A stretch of DNA of 64,000 nt, taken from the NCBI RefSeq assembly GCF_002920915.1, contig NZ_PQVF01000009.1, positions 62,001 through 126,000 of the forward strand. Reading direction: 5' to 3'. The notes beneath the pieces were generated by a model that did not search any database, was not told the DNA's origin, and saw only the letters and a list, made by a program, of their open reading frames with translations. The position numbers and the translations under genes are program-made. This DNA is from Solitalea longa (GTDB taxonomy: Bacteria; Bacteroidota; Bacteroidia; Sphingobacteriales; Sphingobacteriaceae). This document shows positions 1 through 9,062 of this stretch, piece after piece (the stretch's first letter is position 1; each line of letters opens with the position of its first letter).

Positions 1-2118
1 GTCACCAATGTTTACCGTAGCCGGTACAGTTACATTAGCATTAAACAGATCACCATTATTCAAAACTGAGCTTGTTGCTACAGTTTCTCCCAGATCATCA
101 AAAGTTCCATTCGAATTCCAGTCAACAAAAAGTTTAACAATTCCTTGTGAACCCGTAGTGCATGAACCCAATGTAACAGATACAGGAACCACTTTCCCAG
201 GCTCCACTAAAGCAGGATTGTTTAAATAAGCGGCATATCCTTCACATGAATTAGTGGTATTATTAAAGCTGCCTATTGTGACATTATTAATTTTAAGACC
301 GATAGTTTGTGTTGCAGCCGAGGCACAATAAGTATTCCCTCCAACTCCACTGGCTATTAAAGAAAAATTTTGTTGCCCACCCTGCAAAGTTCTTTTATGG
401 GTAACAGTGATAGTGTAGGTTTCGCCGGGTTCTGTGTTATCGATTAGTATTTTTTCAACATTATCCCTGAAATTATCTCCCCTTGAGGCTTTATTTCCTG
501 GTTGAGAAGGTTCTAATATCCAGGGTTGATTAATATTGGCGCCTTTGGTAATTCGTACATCCAAATCATTGATCAGCTTAAGCGAAGGATCATCCACGGT
601 TCCATCAGGTGTTGCTGTACCGGCAGGATCGATCCAGCAAATAGTAACTGTCAATGGGTCTCTCCCTGAAGCCACCAATTTTTGTTCAAAGCTATTACCA
701 TTCAAAAGCGTTTGTTCACTAACAATGCTGTATTTACCATTATCTGCAATAACTTTGGCCGCTTTAGCTGTATTCATTAACCCCCATCCATGTTTATAAT
801 CAGGTCCGGCAGTGCCTCCGGCTTCATCGGCTGTATGAATGATAACCCCTCTTAAAGTAGCTGAACGCATGAAGTTACCATTATTCAGCTTCGAATATTG
901 TTCTTGTAACAGCAATGCTGAACCCGAAACTGAGGGAGCTGCCATTGAGGTGCCACTTAAGGTGCCGTAATCATCATCGCTCCCACTAAATGTCGACAAG
1001 ACATTTATACCATTTGCAACAACGTCGGGTTTTATCCTGCCATCATCAGTTGGGCCCCAACTGCTGAATGGAGCAAGCTTAACATCCGAAGCTTGTGTAT
1101 ACCCCTTATCTAAGCCGTAAATTGCACCTACCGTTAAAATATTCTTAGCGTTACAATTGGTTGACAAGTTATCGTATGAATCGTTACTGGAAATAGCTCC
1201 CTGAACACGGGCATTACGTAATGTAAAATTTCCGGCCGAGTTGCGCTGATAATAAGGCTCTCCTATTGCCGGCCCATTTTGGTTTTGGTTGTTGCCCGCT
1301 GATTTTACAATTAAATAATAAGGAGATTTGAATGCGATATCATCCCAGGTAGCTACCGAGGCATCATAGTCGCCAAATTTATAATCTTCGAATTTACCGT
1401 CTTCGCCATACCATTCCCAATTAGGATCGGTTGCAGTACCGGCTCTCGACTCCCGGTAATACCAACCGGCAATATTACCGTAAGAATGATTAGATACCAG
1501 TAGTCCATATTTGGCTGCTGCAGTGGCCATTTCCGCATCATCATTATTAAAATCAAAACCAACTAATGATGGGGCTTTAAAAGCCATTCCCTTCGCAACA
1601 GGATTTAATCCGGCAGCTATCATGGTTCCAGCCACGTGGGTAGAATGATCCTGGACATCTGTTGTACCGTCGCCGGATGTTATTCGGTTTTGAAATTCTT
1701 TATGAGTAAAAAGAGCCTGACTACCATCCCAAATGGCTATTTTGTCTTTTAACCCTGCAGTCGATCCGTTTAAGTTAAATCCCGAAGATCCTCCCGGCCA
1801 TACATTGTTCGTCCCTATTGTCGCCGCTGATCTGGCATTATTGTTTGTGCTAACGTAAACAAGCAGTCCTTTGTCATCAACTCCATGCACTGCAATTATA
1901 TTCCCTTTAGAATCAACCGTAAACAATGGCAACCCATTCTGTTGAGCAAACTTTTTTGCCTTCTTGAAGTTCTTTTTATAATGGTCATTAAGTTTATCAG
2001 CTAATTGTTTCAAAGGCTTTTGCTGGGTCTTAGCAACCTCCTTGTACGACTGGGCACTTAACGATGATGACACTAAAACTGAGATAACCAGCAAAAGGAG
2101 ACTAAAACGTATCTTCAT
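1..2118 (-). CDS. Secreted subtilisin-like serine protease (S8) with GEVED domain, C-terminus cut by window edge
   Basis: The frame starts at ATG 2118 and stays open to base 1, so at least 706 residues are present and the C-terminus is missing. An N-terminal signal peptide ends near SLSAQ. The S8 catalytic triad is visible: Asp131 in IAIWDGSQ, His158 in DHSTHVAG and Ser391 in SGTSMAAPS. After the protease domain comes a beta-sandwich region and then a GEVED-type segment (FVDWNSNGTFDD). This architecture is common in exported Bacteroidota proteases, which usually end in a type IX secretion tail; that part lies outside the window. It is divergent from the small secreted protein at 2288. Family assignment is firm; substrate is unknown. 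Confidence 0.93.
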   Translation of the reverse strand, partial: MKIRFSLLLLVISVLVSSSLSAQSYKEVAKTQQKPLKQLADKLNDHYKKNFKKAKKFAQQNGLPLFTVDSKGNIIAVHGVDDKGLLVYVSTNNNARSAATIGTNNVWPGGSSGFNLNGSTAGLKDKIAIWDGSQALFTHKEFQNRITSGDGTTDVQDHSTHVAGTMIAAGLNPVAKGMAFKAPSLVGFDFNNDDAEMATAAAKYGLLVSNHSYGNIAGWYYRESRAGTATDPNWEWYGEDGKFEDYKFGDYDASVATWDDIAFKSPYYLIVKSAGNNQNQNGPAIGEPYYQRNSAGNFTLRNARVQGAISSNDSYDNLSTNCNAKNILTVGAIYGLDKGYTQASDVKLAPFSSWGPTDDGRIKPDVVANGINVLSTFSGSDDDYGTLSGTSMAAPSVSGSALLLQEQYSKLNNGNFMRSATLRGVIIHTADEAGGTAGPDYKHGWGLMNTAKAAKVIADNGKYSIVSEQTLLNGNSFEQKLVASGRDPLTVTICWIDPAGTATPDGTVDDPSLKLINDLDVRITKGANINQPWILEPSQPGNKASRGDNFRDNVEKILIDNTEPGETYTITVTHKRTLQGGQQNFSLIASGVGGNTYCASAATQTIGLKINNVTIGSFNNTTNSCEGYAAYLNNPALVEPGKVVPVSVTLGSCTTGSQGIVKLFVDWNSNGTFDDLGETVATSSVLNNGDLFNANVTVPATVNIGD

Positions 2119-2287
2119 GAATGAGGCTTACTTTATTTTAATTACGACGCTAATTTATTCTTTTTTGAATTAACCAATCTTAAAAACACAGTATCAAGAT
2201 CAATTGCCTTAATTTTAGATAACCGATGAACGTAATTTGCCGTTAAAACTGCATTTTCTGTCGACTAAACTTATTTAATTTATACAA

Positions 2288-2758
2288 ATGAAAACTATTT
2301 TCCTGATTTGCAGCTTTTTGCTAGCTATTATCCTGCCAAATGGTTTTGCGAAAAAAAACGAGATGATAAATCTATCAGACAGTACAGGGGTAAGAGGATC
2401 AGTGGTTTACCGGTCGGGAAACTATATGCCAACAATAGGGGAAACGCAAGCAAAAAAAAACGGTAAAGCTGTGGAGCGTGAAATTGTTTTTTATGAGTTA
2501 ACGAATGCCAATGAAGCTACAGCAAACGGTTCTTTTTATACAACTATAAAAACGAAGGAAATTAAACGGATTCGGTCAGACAAGCAAGGCAGATATACTA
2601 TTTTACTTCAACCGGGCACCTATTCGGTTTTTGTAAAGGAAAAGGAGGGTTATTTCGCTAATCGCTTTGACGGGCATAACAATATTTGCCCTGTTGAAGT
2701 AAGAAAAGATAAAATGACGGTTTTAAATTTGATAATCGATTATAATGCTGCTTACTGA
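2288..2758 (+). CDS. Small secreted protein with carboxypeptidase-regulatory-like fold, unknown function
   Basis: This 156-residue protein has a clear signal peptide (hydrophobic stretch ending near NGFA). The mature part contains GVRGSVVYRSG near the start and DKQGRYTILLQPGTYSVFV towards the end. That pattern resembles the CarboxypepD_reg-like or transthyretin-like beta-sandwiches found in Bacteroidota envelope proteins. No catalytic motif is visible. Its last 7 bases overlap the end of the convergent receiver gene. The function is unknown; it may be periplasmic or surface-associated. Confidence 0.75.
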   Translation: MKTIFLICSFLLAIILPNGFAKKNEMINLSDSTGVRGSVVYRSGNYMPTIGETQAKKNGKAVEREIVFYELTNANEATANGSFYTTIKTKEIKRIRSDKQGRYTILLQPGTYSVFVKEKEGYFANRFDGHNNICPVEVRKDKMTVLNLIIDYNAAY

Positions 2759-3171
2759 TCTACTTCATGATGAGCAGAAAATTCTTCTTCCAAAATTTGG
2801 CGAGTAAGCGGTTTACCTAAAAATTTCTTAACAAACTTATAGTTGCTGATTCGTTCATGATCAACCGGATCAAGCGAAGAAGAAAGCATATAAATTTTGC
2901 ATCGATCCAAAATGGTTGGCTCCAACTGTTCAAACATTTTCAAAAAGTCGAAACCATTCATATCAGGCATTCTGATATCCAGAAAAATCAATTCAGGAAG
3001 ATCTAAATTCTTCTCCAGCTGTTTCTGAATATAATCAAGTCCATCTTTAACAGCTACTACACAATGCACATTCTTAACAAAATGATAATTTACAAGAATC
3101 TTCTTGTGGATCAAGTTATCGATAGTACTATCGTCAATAATAAGCGCTGAATTAAATATAAAGTTCTCCAT
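2752..3171 (-). CDS. Single-domain response regulator (receiver only)
   Basis: The 139-residue protein is a stand-alone CheY-like receiver domain. The acidic pair Asp13-Asp14 (ALIIDDS), the phosphoacceptor Asp65 in FLDIRMPDMNG, the Ser97 region (MLSSS) and the conserved Lys120-Pro121 are all present. I chose ATG 3171 because the longer frame upstream adds a polar, non-conserved stretch and receiver proteins of this group begin a few residues before the first strand. No output domain and no adjacent kinase are present, so it is an orphan regulator, probably acting by protein interaction or in a phosphorelay. The tail is convergent with the 2288 gene. Confidence 0.9.
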   Translation of the reverse strand: MENFIFNSALIIDDSTIDNLIHKKILVNYHFVKNVHCVVAVKDGLDYIQKQLEKNLDLPELIFLDIRMPDMNGFDFLKMFEQLEPTILDRCKIYMLSSSLDPVDHERISNYKFVKKFLGKPLTRQILEEEFSAHHEVDQ

Positions 3172-3268
3172 CCGCTCTTGTTTCTGGGTTTTGGTTATTG
3201 TTTTATACGTAGAATGCCTCCACAAAGTTCTATATTATGAAAAAAAAACTACAAAACCCAACACATAA

Positions 3269-4567
3269 CTAATGAAGATTTCCTGCAAGTAGTTTCAAGC
3301 CTATTTCGGCAGTTTTTGCTTCATACTGAGCATTAATAAATCTGAAATCAGCAATGATAAAATTTTGCTGTGCCTGGCGAAGTTCAAGCTGAGAAACGCT
3401 TCCGAGTTTATATTTCTCATAGGTAATATCCTGATTTTGTCTCGCCACTTCCCTATTATCGGCTTCTACCCGTACCAATGAAATACTATTTTGATAATTG
3501 ATATAGGCGGTGCTTAGCTGCGCATCCAAATCCTGCTTCAATTGATCATATAATAAAGAAGCGGTGTTAATGTCAGTTTTGGCATTTTGCTCCTTTTTAT
3601 TCTGAATCAAGCCATTGAATAAATTGACAGAAGCGGTTGCTCCATAATTTAACCCTGAGTTTCGGTTTGATAGTAATTGCCCATAACTCGATTCCGACTT
3701 AGTATAATTATATCCGGAGTTCAGTTTAACTAGAGGATATCGATCGCCTCGAATCTCTTTATAAACTAAAGACGCAATGTTTTTATTCAGCTGTGCTGCT
3801 TTTAACTGTGGATTATTTTGAAGAATGCTTTGCCGCACTGTTTCATACGTCAAACTATAATCAATGATAATTGTATCAGTAACCATAAAATTAGTGGTCA
3901 CCTCACGAGCCATTAACTGATTAAGACGAATTTTGCTTGATTGAAGATCCTGTAGTTGACGCATCAGGTTGGTCGTATCGGCATTTAAATCAACCGTTGA
4001 GTTTAACACATCTAACTTTGAGGCTTTCCCAACCGAATATTTATTCGTCTCGTCTTTCACTCGTTTTCTCGAAAGCGCTAATGCCTCTCTTAAACTTTTT
4101 GTTTGATTTTGCTGACTTACCACTATGTAATAAGTTGATACGATCTGATAAACCGTTTGCAAAACAGTTATTTGCGTATTGGTTTCACCCAACTTTTCAA
4201 ATTCCTTGAATTTATCATAGGTGGCAAACATTCGTAAACCATCAAAGATAGTCCAGCTTAAACCAACGTTTCCATTTAAGCTATGTGATTCTGCCCAGTT
4301 CCGGGTTTGTGTGGCTCCGGTGTTAAACTCCTGAATACTGTTCACCCTGCTTCCGTTAATCCCTCCCGAAGCTGTTGCAACCGGCAAAAGCGTTGCATAA
4401 AGATCGCGGGCATTATTCGTGCTAACCGCCTCGTCATTACGGGCAATTTTTATTGAATAATTATTCTGCAAACCTATTTCAATAGCTTTATTTATATCAA
4501 GTAATTCCTGCGCCTGTGCAGCAGAGAAACCCAGGACCATCAATAAAGCAGTTACTATTCTTTTCAT
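3269..4567 (-). CDS. TolC-family outer membrane efflux channel
   Basis: This 432-residue protein has a signal peptide ending AQAQ and the two repeated coiled-coil/beta segments of the OEP family (start of repeat one near LDINKAIEIGLQNN, repeat two near YKYKLGSVSQLELRQAQ in its C-terminal third). It should form the trimeric outer-membrane duct for the RND pump encoded just upstream. The gap to the RND gene is 21 bp, which supports one transcript in the order adaptor, pump, channel. Length is normal for the family. The exported substrate cannot be read from sequence. Confidence 0.93.
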   Translation of the reverse strand: MKRIVTALLMVLGFSAAQAQELLDINKAIEIGLQNNYSIKIARNDEAVSTNNARDLYATLLPVATASGGINGSRVNSIQEFNTGATQTRNWAESHSLNGNVGLSWTIFDGLRMFATYDKFKEFEKLGETNTQITVLQTVYQIVSTYYIVVSQQNQTKSLREALALSRKRVKDETNKYSVGKASKLDVLNSTVDLNADTTNLMRQLQDLQSSKIRLNQLMAREVTTNFMVTDTIIIDYSLTYETVRQSILQNNPQLKAAQLNKNIASLVYKEIRGDRYPLVKLNSGYNYTKSESSYGQLLSNRNSGLNYGATASVNLFNGLIQNKKEQNAKTDINTASLLYDQLKQDLDAQLSTAYINYQNSISLVRVEADNREVARQNQDITYEKYKLGSVSQLELRQAQQNFIIADFRFINAQYEAKTAEIGLKLLAGNLH

Positions 4568-4588
4568 TCGTTAATGTGCTATTTAGCC

Positions 4589-7500
4589 TTATGCCTCGGC
4601 TGTAATTAGTTTTGGTTCTGTTTTAGTATTTTCTGGTGTATGCTCTTCCGGATTCACCTTTTGTTCTCTTGAGAAATAAGAATAAATGGCAGGGATAACA
4701 AATAATGTAAGGGCCAGTGAAAACAAAATACCACCAATAACCACAATACCCATACTCATACGGCTCTTTGCTGCATCGCCCAAAGCCATTGCAATTGGCA
4801 AGGCTCCTAAGGCTGTTGCCAAACTGGTCATTAAAATTGGACGCAAACGTGCAGCTGCCGAATCCCTGATCGCTTGTTGCAATGGAACACCACGTTCTTT
4901 TAACTGGTTGGCGAATTCAACGATAAGGATACCATTTTTAGTTACCAAACCTACGAGCATGATTATACCGATCTGACTGAAAATATTAATAGTTTGATTA
5001 AACAACCACAGTGAAAATACTGCTCCGGCAATAGCCAAAGGCACTGTGATCATAATGATAAATGGATCGATAAAGCTTTCGAACTGCGCGGCCAGAATTA
5101 AATAAATAAGCACCAATGCCAGCACAAAGGCGAACATAATGTTAGATGAACTTTCGGCAAAGTCTCTTGAAGCACCACTTAATGAAGTTTGGAATGAATC
5201 ATTCAATACTTTCTCCTTAATCGCATCCATCGCTGCAATACCATCACCTATTGTTTTGCCTGGTGCTAACCCGGCCGAAACCGTTGCAGCTGTAAAACGA
5301 TTGAAGTGATACAATTGAGGAGGCGAACTATTTTCGTCCATCTTAATCAGGTTATCCATTTGAATCAACTGATTTTGATTATTACGAACAAAGATCGAAG
5401 TTAGGTTGGATGGATCTTCACGGTCTGAACGATCAAACTGACCAATTACCTGGTACTGTTTTCCATTCATGATATAATATCCAAACCGTTGACCGCTTAA
5501 ACCCAGCTGAAGTGTTTGAGCCACATCTACGAAAGAAACACCCAAAGCTTTGGCTTTATCTCTATCGATGGTAATATTTAGCTCCGGCTTGTTGAACTTC
5601 AGGTTCACATCGGTCATGGTAAAGGTTGGATCTTTCTGAACCTCCTCCATAAACTTAGGCAGTATCTCTTTCAGCTTTTCGAAATTAGGTGCTTGTAAAA
5701 CATATTGTACTGGCAAGCCTCGACCGCCACCAGCCGAAATAGTTTGCTGCTGAATAACAAAGGTTCGGGCTTCGGACAAACCCGAGGTTAACTTGGTAAG
5801 GTAATCGGCAATTTGTTGTTGCGACCGTGTACGATGATCGGGATCGACCAACCTTAATCGGCCAAAACCGGTATTGGTGGCTGAATTACCAAAACCCGGA
5901 GCGGTTACTGTTAACAATACCTGCTTTTCCGGAATTGAGTCGATAACTGTTTGGGTGATTTTCTTTAAAAAGTTATCGGTATAATCAAACGAGGCGCCTT
6001 CTGGGGCTGTCACCGAAAGGCTGATAAAGTTACGATCATCCAAAGGTGCAAGTTCCGATTGAAGCATTTTTCCAAAGAAAAAGATCATGCCTACACAAAC
6101 ACCCACTAACGGGAAGGCGACCCAGCGCATAGCCAAAAACTTGTTCAATGAAGCACGGTAGCTCTCCACCATATTCACAAACAAGGGCTCCGTCATTTCA
6201 TAAAAACGGCTTTGCTTTTGGTTTTTACGAATAAGCTTGGCATTAAGCATAGGCGTTAAGGTCAATGATACAAATGCCGAGATCAATACTGCGGCTGATA
6301 TCACTATACCAAACTCACGGAACAATCTTCCAACAAAACCTTCAAGGAAAATAATTGGTAAAAATACCGCTGCCAATGTTATGGAAGTAGAAATAATGGC
6401 AAAGAAAATCTCATTAGAACCTTTAATAGCGGCCTCAAATGGAGAAAGTCCCTCCTCCACCTTTTTATAAATATTCTCCGTTACCACAATACCATCATCA
6501 ACCACCAAGCCAGTTGCCAGCACAATTGCGAGTAAAGTAAGTACGTTGATCGAGAAACCCATCAGATACATAATAAAGAATGTACCTATTAAGGAAACCG
6601 GAATATCAATTAAAGGACGGAATGCTATTCCCCAGTTACGGAAGAATATATAGATGATCAAAACAACCAGCGTTAGCGCGACGCCCAAGGTTTCGGCTAC
6701 TTCATTGATTGATTTTTTAACAAAAAGGGTGTTATCCAGGGCAATATCGGTTTTATAATCCTTGGGCAAATCTTTTTTGATCTGCTCATAACGTTTATAG
6801 AACTCGTTGGAGATATCGATATAATTTGCACCCGGCTGTGGCACAAGAGCCAGGCCTATCATTGGAATTCCAGATTGGCGAAGAATGGTTTCTTCGTTTT
6901 CCGGGCCTAAAACAGCATGGCCAACATCGCTGAGACGAATAATATTAGCCCCATCATTTTTAATGATCAGGTTGTTGAATTCTTCCTCGGTTGACATGTT
7001 ACCCGCCGCATTAACGGTTAATTCGGTATTGTCACCGGTTATTTTACCTGTTGGCAGCTGCACATTTTCACGGTCGAGGGCGTTTTTAACATCGAGCGTA
7101 GTTAAGCCGTAAGATGCCAATCGGATTGGGTCGATCCACAAACGCATGGCGTAACGTTTTTGCCCCCAGATTTGTACGGAGCTTACACCAGGAATAGTTT
7201 GCAATCGCTCGGCCAGTACGTTTTCGGCATAATCACTAACTTCCAGTTGATTACGGGTATTGCTCTGAAGCGTCATTGAAATGATCGCATCAGAGTTTGC
7301 ATCGGCCTTGCTTACAACCGGCAACCCATCAATATCCTTCGGCAAACTTCTGGCGGCTTGCGAAACCTTATCGCGAACATCATTGGCTGCATCGTCAAGG
7401 TCCTTGCTTAAGTTAAATTCAACGGTAATATTACTCGACCCCTGATTACTGGCAGATGATATTGTTCGGATACCATCGATACTGTTGATCGCTTTTTCAA

Positions 7501-7702
7501 GCGGTTCGGTAATCTGCGATTCTATTACATCCGCATTTGCTCCCGGATAACTGGTGCGCACATTAACAATTGGAGGATCGATAGACGGAAACTCCCGAAC
7601 TCCTAAATATTTAAACCCGATATAGCCGAACAGGATAATAATGATATTCATTACTATCGCTAAAACCGGGCGTTTAATGCTGGTGGTGGATAAACTACTC
7701 AT
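4589..7702 (-). CDS. RND-family inner membrane efflux pump (HAE1/AcrB-like)
   Basis: The 1037-residue protein has the RND layout: an N-terminal helix, two large periplasmic loops and two blocks of transmembrane helices. The proton-relay acids Asp402-Asp403 lie in TGLVVDDGIVV (AcrB Asp407/408), and the matching lysine occurs in LVGLVTKNGILIVEF in the second half. The periplasmic porter start IDPPIVNVRTSYPGANA is typical of multidrug rather than heavy-metal members. It sits between the adaptor gene (44 bp upstream) and the TolC gene. Drug-type export is inferred from family resemblance; no regulator gene is adjacent. Confidence 0.95.
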   Translation of the reverse strand: MSSLSTTSIKRPVLAIVMNIIIILFGYIGFKYLGVREFPSIDPPIVNVRTSYPGANADVIESQITEPLEKAINSIDGIRTISSASNQGSSNITVEFNLSKDLDDAANDVRDKVSQAARSLPKDIDGLPVVSKADANSDAIISMTLQSNTRNQLEVSDYAENVLAERLQTIPGVSSVQIWGQKRYAMRLWIDPIRLASYGLTTLDVKNALDRENVQLPTGKITGDNTELTVNAAGNMSTEEEFNNLIIKNDGANIIRLSDVGHAVLGPENEETILRQSGIPMIGLALVPQPGANYIDISNEFYKRYEQIKKDLPKDYKTDIALDNTLFVKKSINEVAETLGVALTLVVLIIYIFFRNWGIAFRPLIDIPVSLIGTFFIMYLMGFSINVLTLLAIVLATGLVVDDGIVVTENIYKKVEEGLSPFEAAIKGSNEIFFAIISTSITLAAVFLPIIFLEGFVGRLFREFGIVISAAVLISAFVSLTLTPMLNAKLIRKNQKQSRFYEMTEPLFVNMVESYRASLNKFLAMRWVAFPLVGVCVGMIFFFGKMLQSELAPLDDRNFISLSVTAPEGASFDYTDNFLKKITQTVIDSIPEKQVLLTVTAPGFGNSATNTGFGRLRLVDPDHRTRSQQQIADYLTKLTSGLSEARTFVIQQQTISAGGGRGLPVQYVLQAPNFEKLKEILPKFMEEVQKDPTFTMTDVNLKFNKPELNITIDRDKAKALGVSFVDVAQTLQLGLSGQRFGYYIMNGKQYQVIGQFDRSDREDPSNLTSIFVRNNQNQLIQMDNLIKMDENSSPPQLYHFNRFTAATVSAGLAPGKTIGDGIAAMDAIKEKVLNDSFQTSLSGASRDFAESSSNIMFAFVLALVLIYLILAAQFESFIDPFIIMITVPLAIAGAVFSLWLFNQTINIFSQIGIIMLVGLVTKNGILIVEFANQLKERGVPLQQAIRDSAAARLRPILMTSLATALGALPIAMALGDAAKSRMSMGIVVIGGILFSLALTLFVIPAIYSYFSREQKVNPEEHTPENTKTEPKLITAEA

Positions 7703-7746
7703 TTCTTAAGCTCTTTGTTTGGTTAATGATGTTTATAGGATTAACC

Positions 7747-8814
7747 TTAATTAACACTCACTTTAACCGGTGCATCAGCTTTTAAGGACATGATTCCGGT
7801 AGTAATAACTGTATCACCGGCACTTATTCCAGTTACAACCTGAACACGATCACTTGTACGGGCGCCGGTTTCAATCAATGCATCTTTGGCAATCCCGTTT
7901 TTGCAAACAAATACTTTCTTACCTTTTAACAATGGAACAACCGCTTGTGTTGGCACAAACAGCGCATTTTTTACTTCTTTTAACGCTAACTCAATTTTTG
8001 CAAATGAACCCGGCAAAAGACTTCCATCAGTATTGGGCGAAGTTGCTTTTAACTCCACGGTACGCGTTGTTTGATCAATTTGAGGCTGCAAAGCATATAC
8101 CGTTGCCTTATGCACAGTACTACTGCCTTCAACAGTGAAAGTTATCGTTGATCGTTCACGTATTAATGACACATACTTCTCAGGCACCGTGAAAGTGATT
8201 TTCGCAGGATTTACATTCACCAATGTGGCAATATCGGTTTGAGGTGTTAAATAGTCGCCTACAGATACCGAACGAAGACCAATAGTTCCACTAAACGGAG
8301 CCCTGATCTCGGTTTTTACAATTTGCGTGCGGATCAACTGTGTTTCAGCTTTTAAAGAATTAAGGTCAGCCAGAGTAGCATCATAATCTTCCTTGCTTAC
8401 CGCTTCTTTTCCTAATAAAATGCGGGCACGATATTCTTTTTCTTCGGCAAGTTTTTGCATGGTTAGGGCCTTTTGCAATTGAGCCTGAAGATCCTTGTCA
8501 TTAATTTTAATCAGAAGCGCGCCCTTTGCAACATTTCTTCCTTCTTTAAAATAGATATTGGTAATCAGTCCCGATGCTTCACTCCTAATGGAAACCTGCT
8601 CATTCGAAACAATATTTCCGGTTATATTAAGCTTATCGGTAAAATCTTCGGCTTTTATGATTACACCATTTACCTGCATCGGTCCACTTGGCTTACCTCC
8701 GTTTTTGCCTCCTCCTGCTTTTTCATTACCTGGTGACGGAGTGGTAATTCGATTATAAACAAGATAACTTAGCACAAGGGCTATGCAAGCGTAAATAATG
8801 TACTTAACTTTCAT
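7747..8814 (-). CDS. RND efflux periplasmic adaptor (membrane fusion protein)
   Basis: The 355-residue protein starts with an uncleaved or lipid-free signal anchor (MKVKYIIYACIALVLSYLVY) followed by a Gly/Pro/Lys-rich linker. It then shows the biotinyl-lipoyl half-motif SEASGLITNIYFKEGRNV, an alpha-hairpin (about residues 105-165), a second lipoyl half near TEIRAPFSGTIGLRSV, a beta-barrel and a C-terminal membrane-proximal domain. It should link the RND pump to the TolC channel. It is the first gene of the operon, which is read away from the DUF1800 gene. Confidence 0.93.
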   Translation of the reverse strand: MKVKYIIYACIALVLSYLVYNRITTPSPGNEKAGGGKNGGKPSGPMQVNGVIIKAEDFTDKLNITGNIVSNEQVSIRSEASGLITNIYFKEGRNVAKGALLIKINDKDLQAQLQKALTMQKLAEEKEYRARILLGKEAVSKEDYDATLADLNSLKAETQLIRTQIVKTEIRAPFSGTIGLRSVSVGDYLTPQTDIATLVNVNPAKITFTVPEKYVSLIRERSTITFTVEGSSTVHKATVYALQPQIDQTTRTVELKATSPNTDGSLLPGSFAKIELALKEVKNALFVPTQAVVPLLKGKKVFVCKNGIAKDALIETGARTSDRVQVVTGISAGDTVITTGIMSLKADAPVKVSVN

Positions 8815-8854
8815 TGATCGTTGTTGTGTTTGCTATAGAAAATATGTGTGATAA

Positions 8855-8862
8855 CAAATTTA
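8855..8862 (-). promoter_or_regulatory. Possible -7 element for the RND operon
   Basis: On the minus strand the string TAAATTTG matches the Bacteroidota -7 consensus TAnnTTTG, about 40 bases upstream of the adaptor start. No clear TTG lies at the usual distance, so this is a weak call. Confidence 0.3.
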
Positions 8863-9062
8863 TACCAAGTAAATTGATTTTATTTTAAATCCTTTTTCTG
8901 TATCAACGTTTTTACGCTGACTTATAAGCCCCGCGAATCATTCTTCAACATAAAACAACAGTAAAAAAATCTTATTGTTTGTTAATTCGATTGCCTATTA
9001 AACAGTTAATTGTAACCAGTTTAACTTTTTGTTCGTTATAATCTTTACAAACAGTTAAACCC

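Noticed and set aside
4686-8758. Several plus-strand open frames across the RND operon
   Set aside because: They are antisense to clear family genes, have no motif and no start context; they reflect codon composition.
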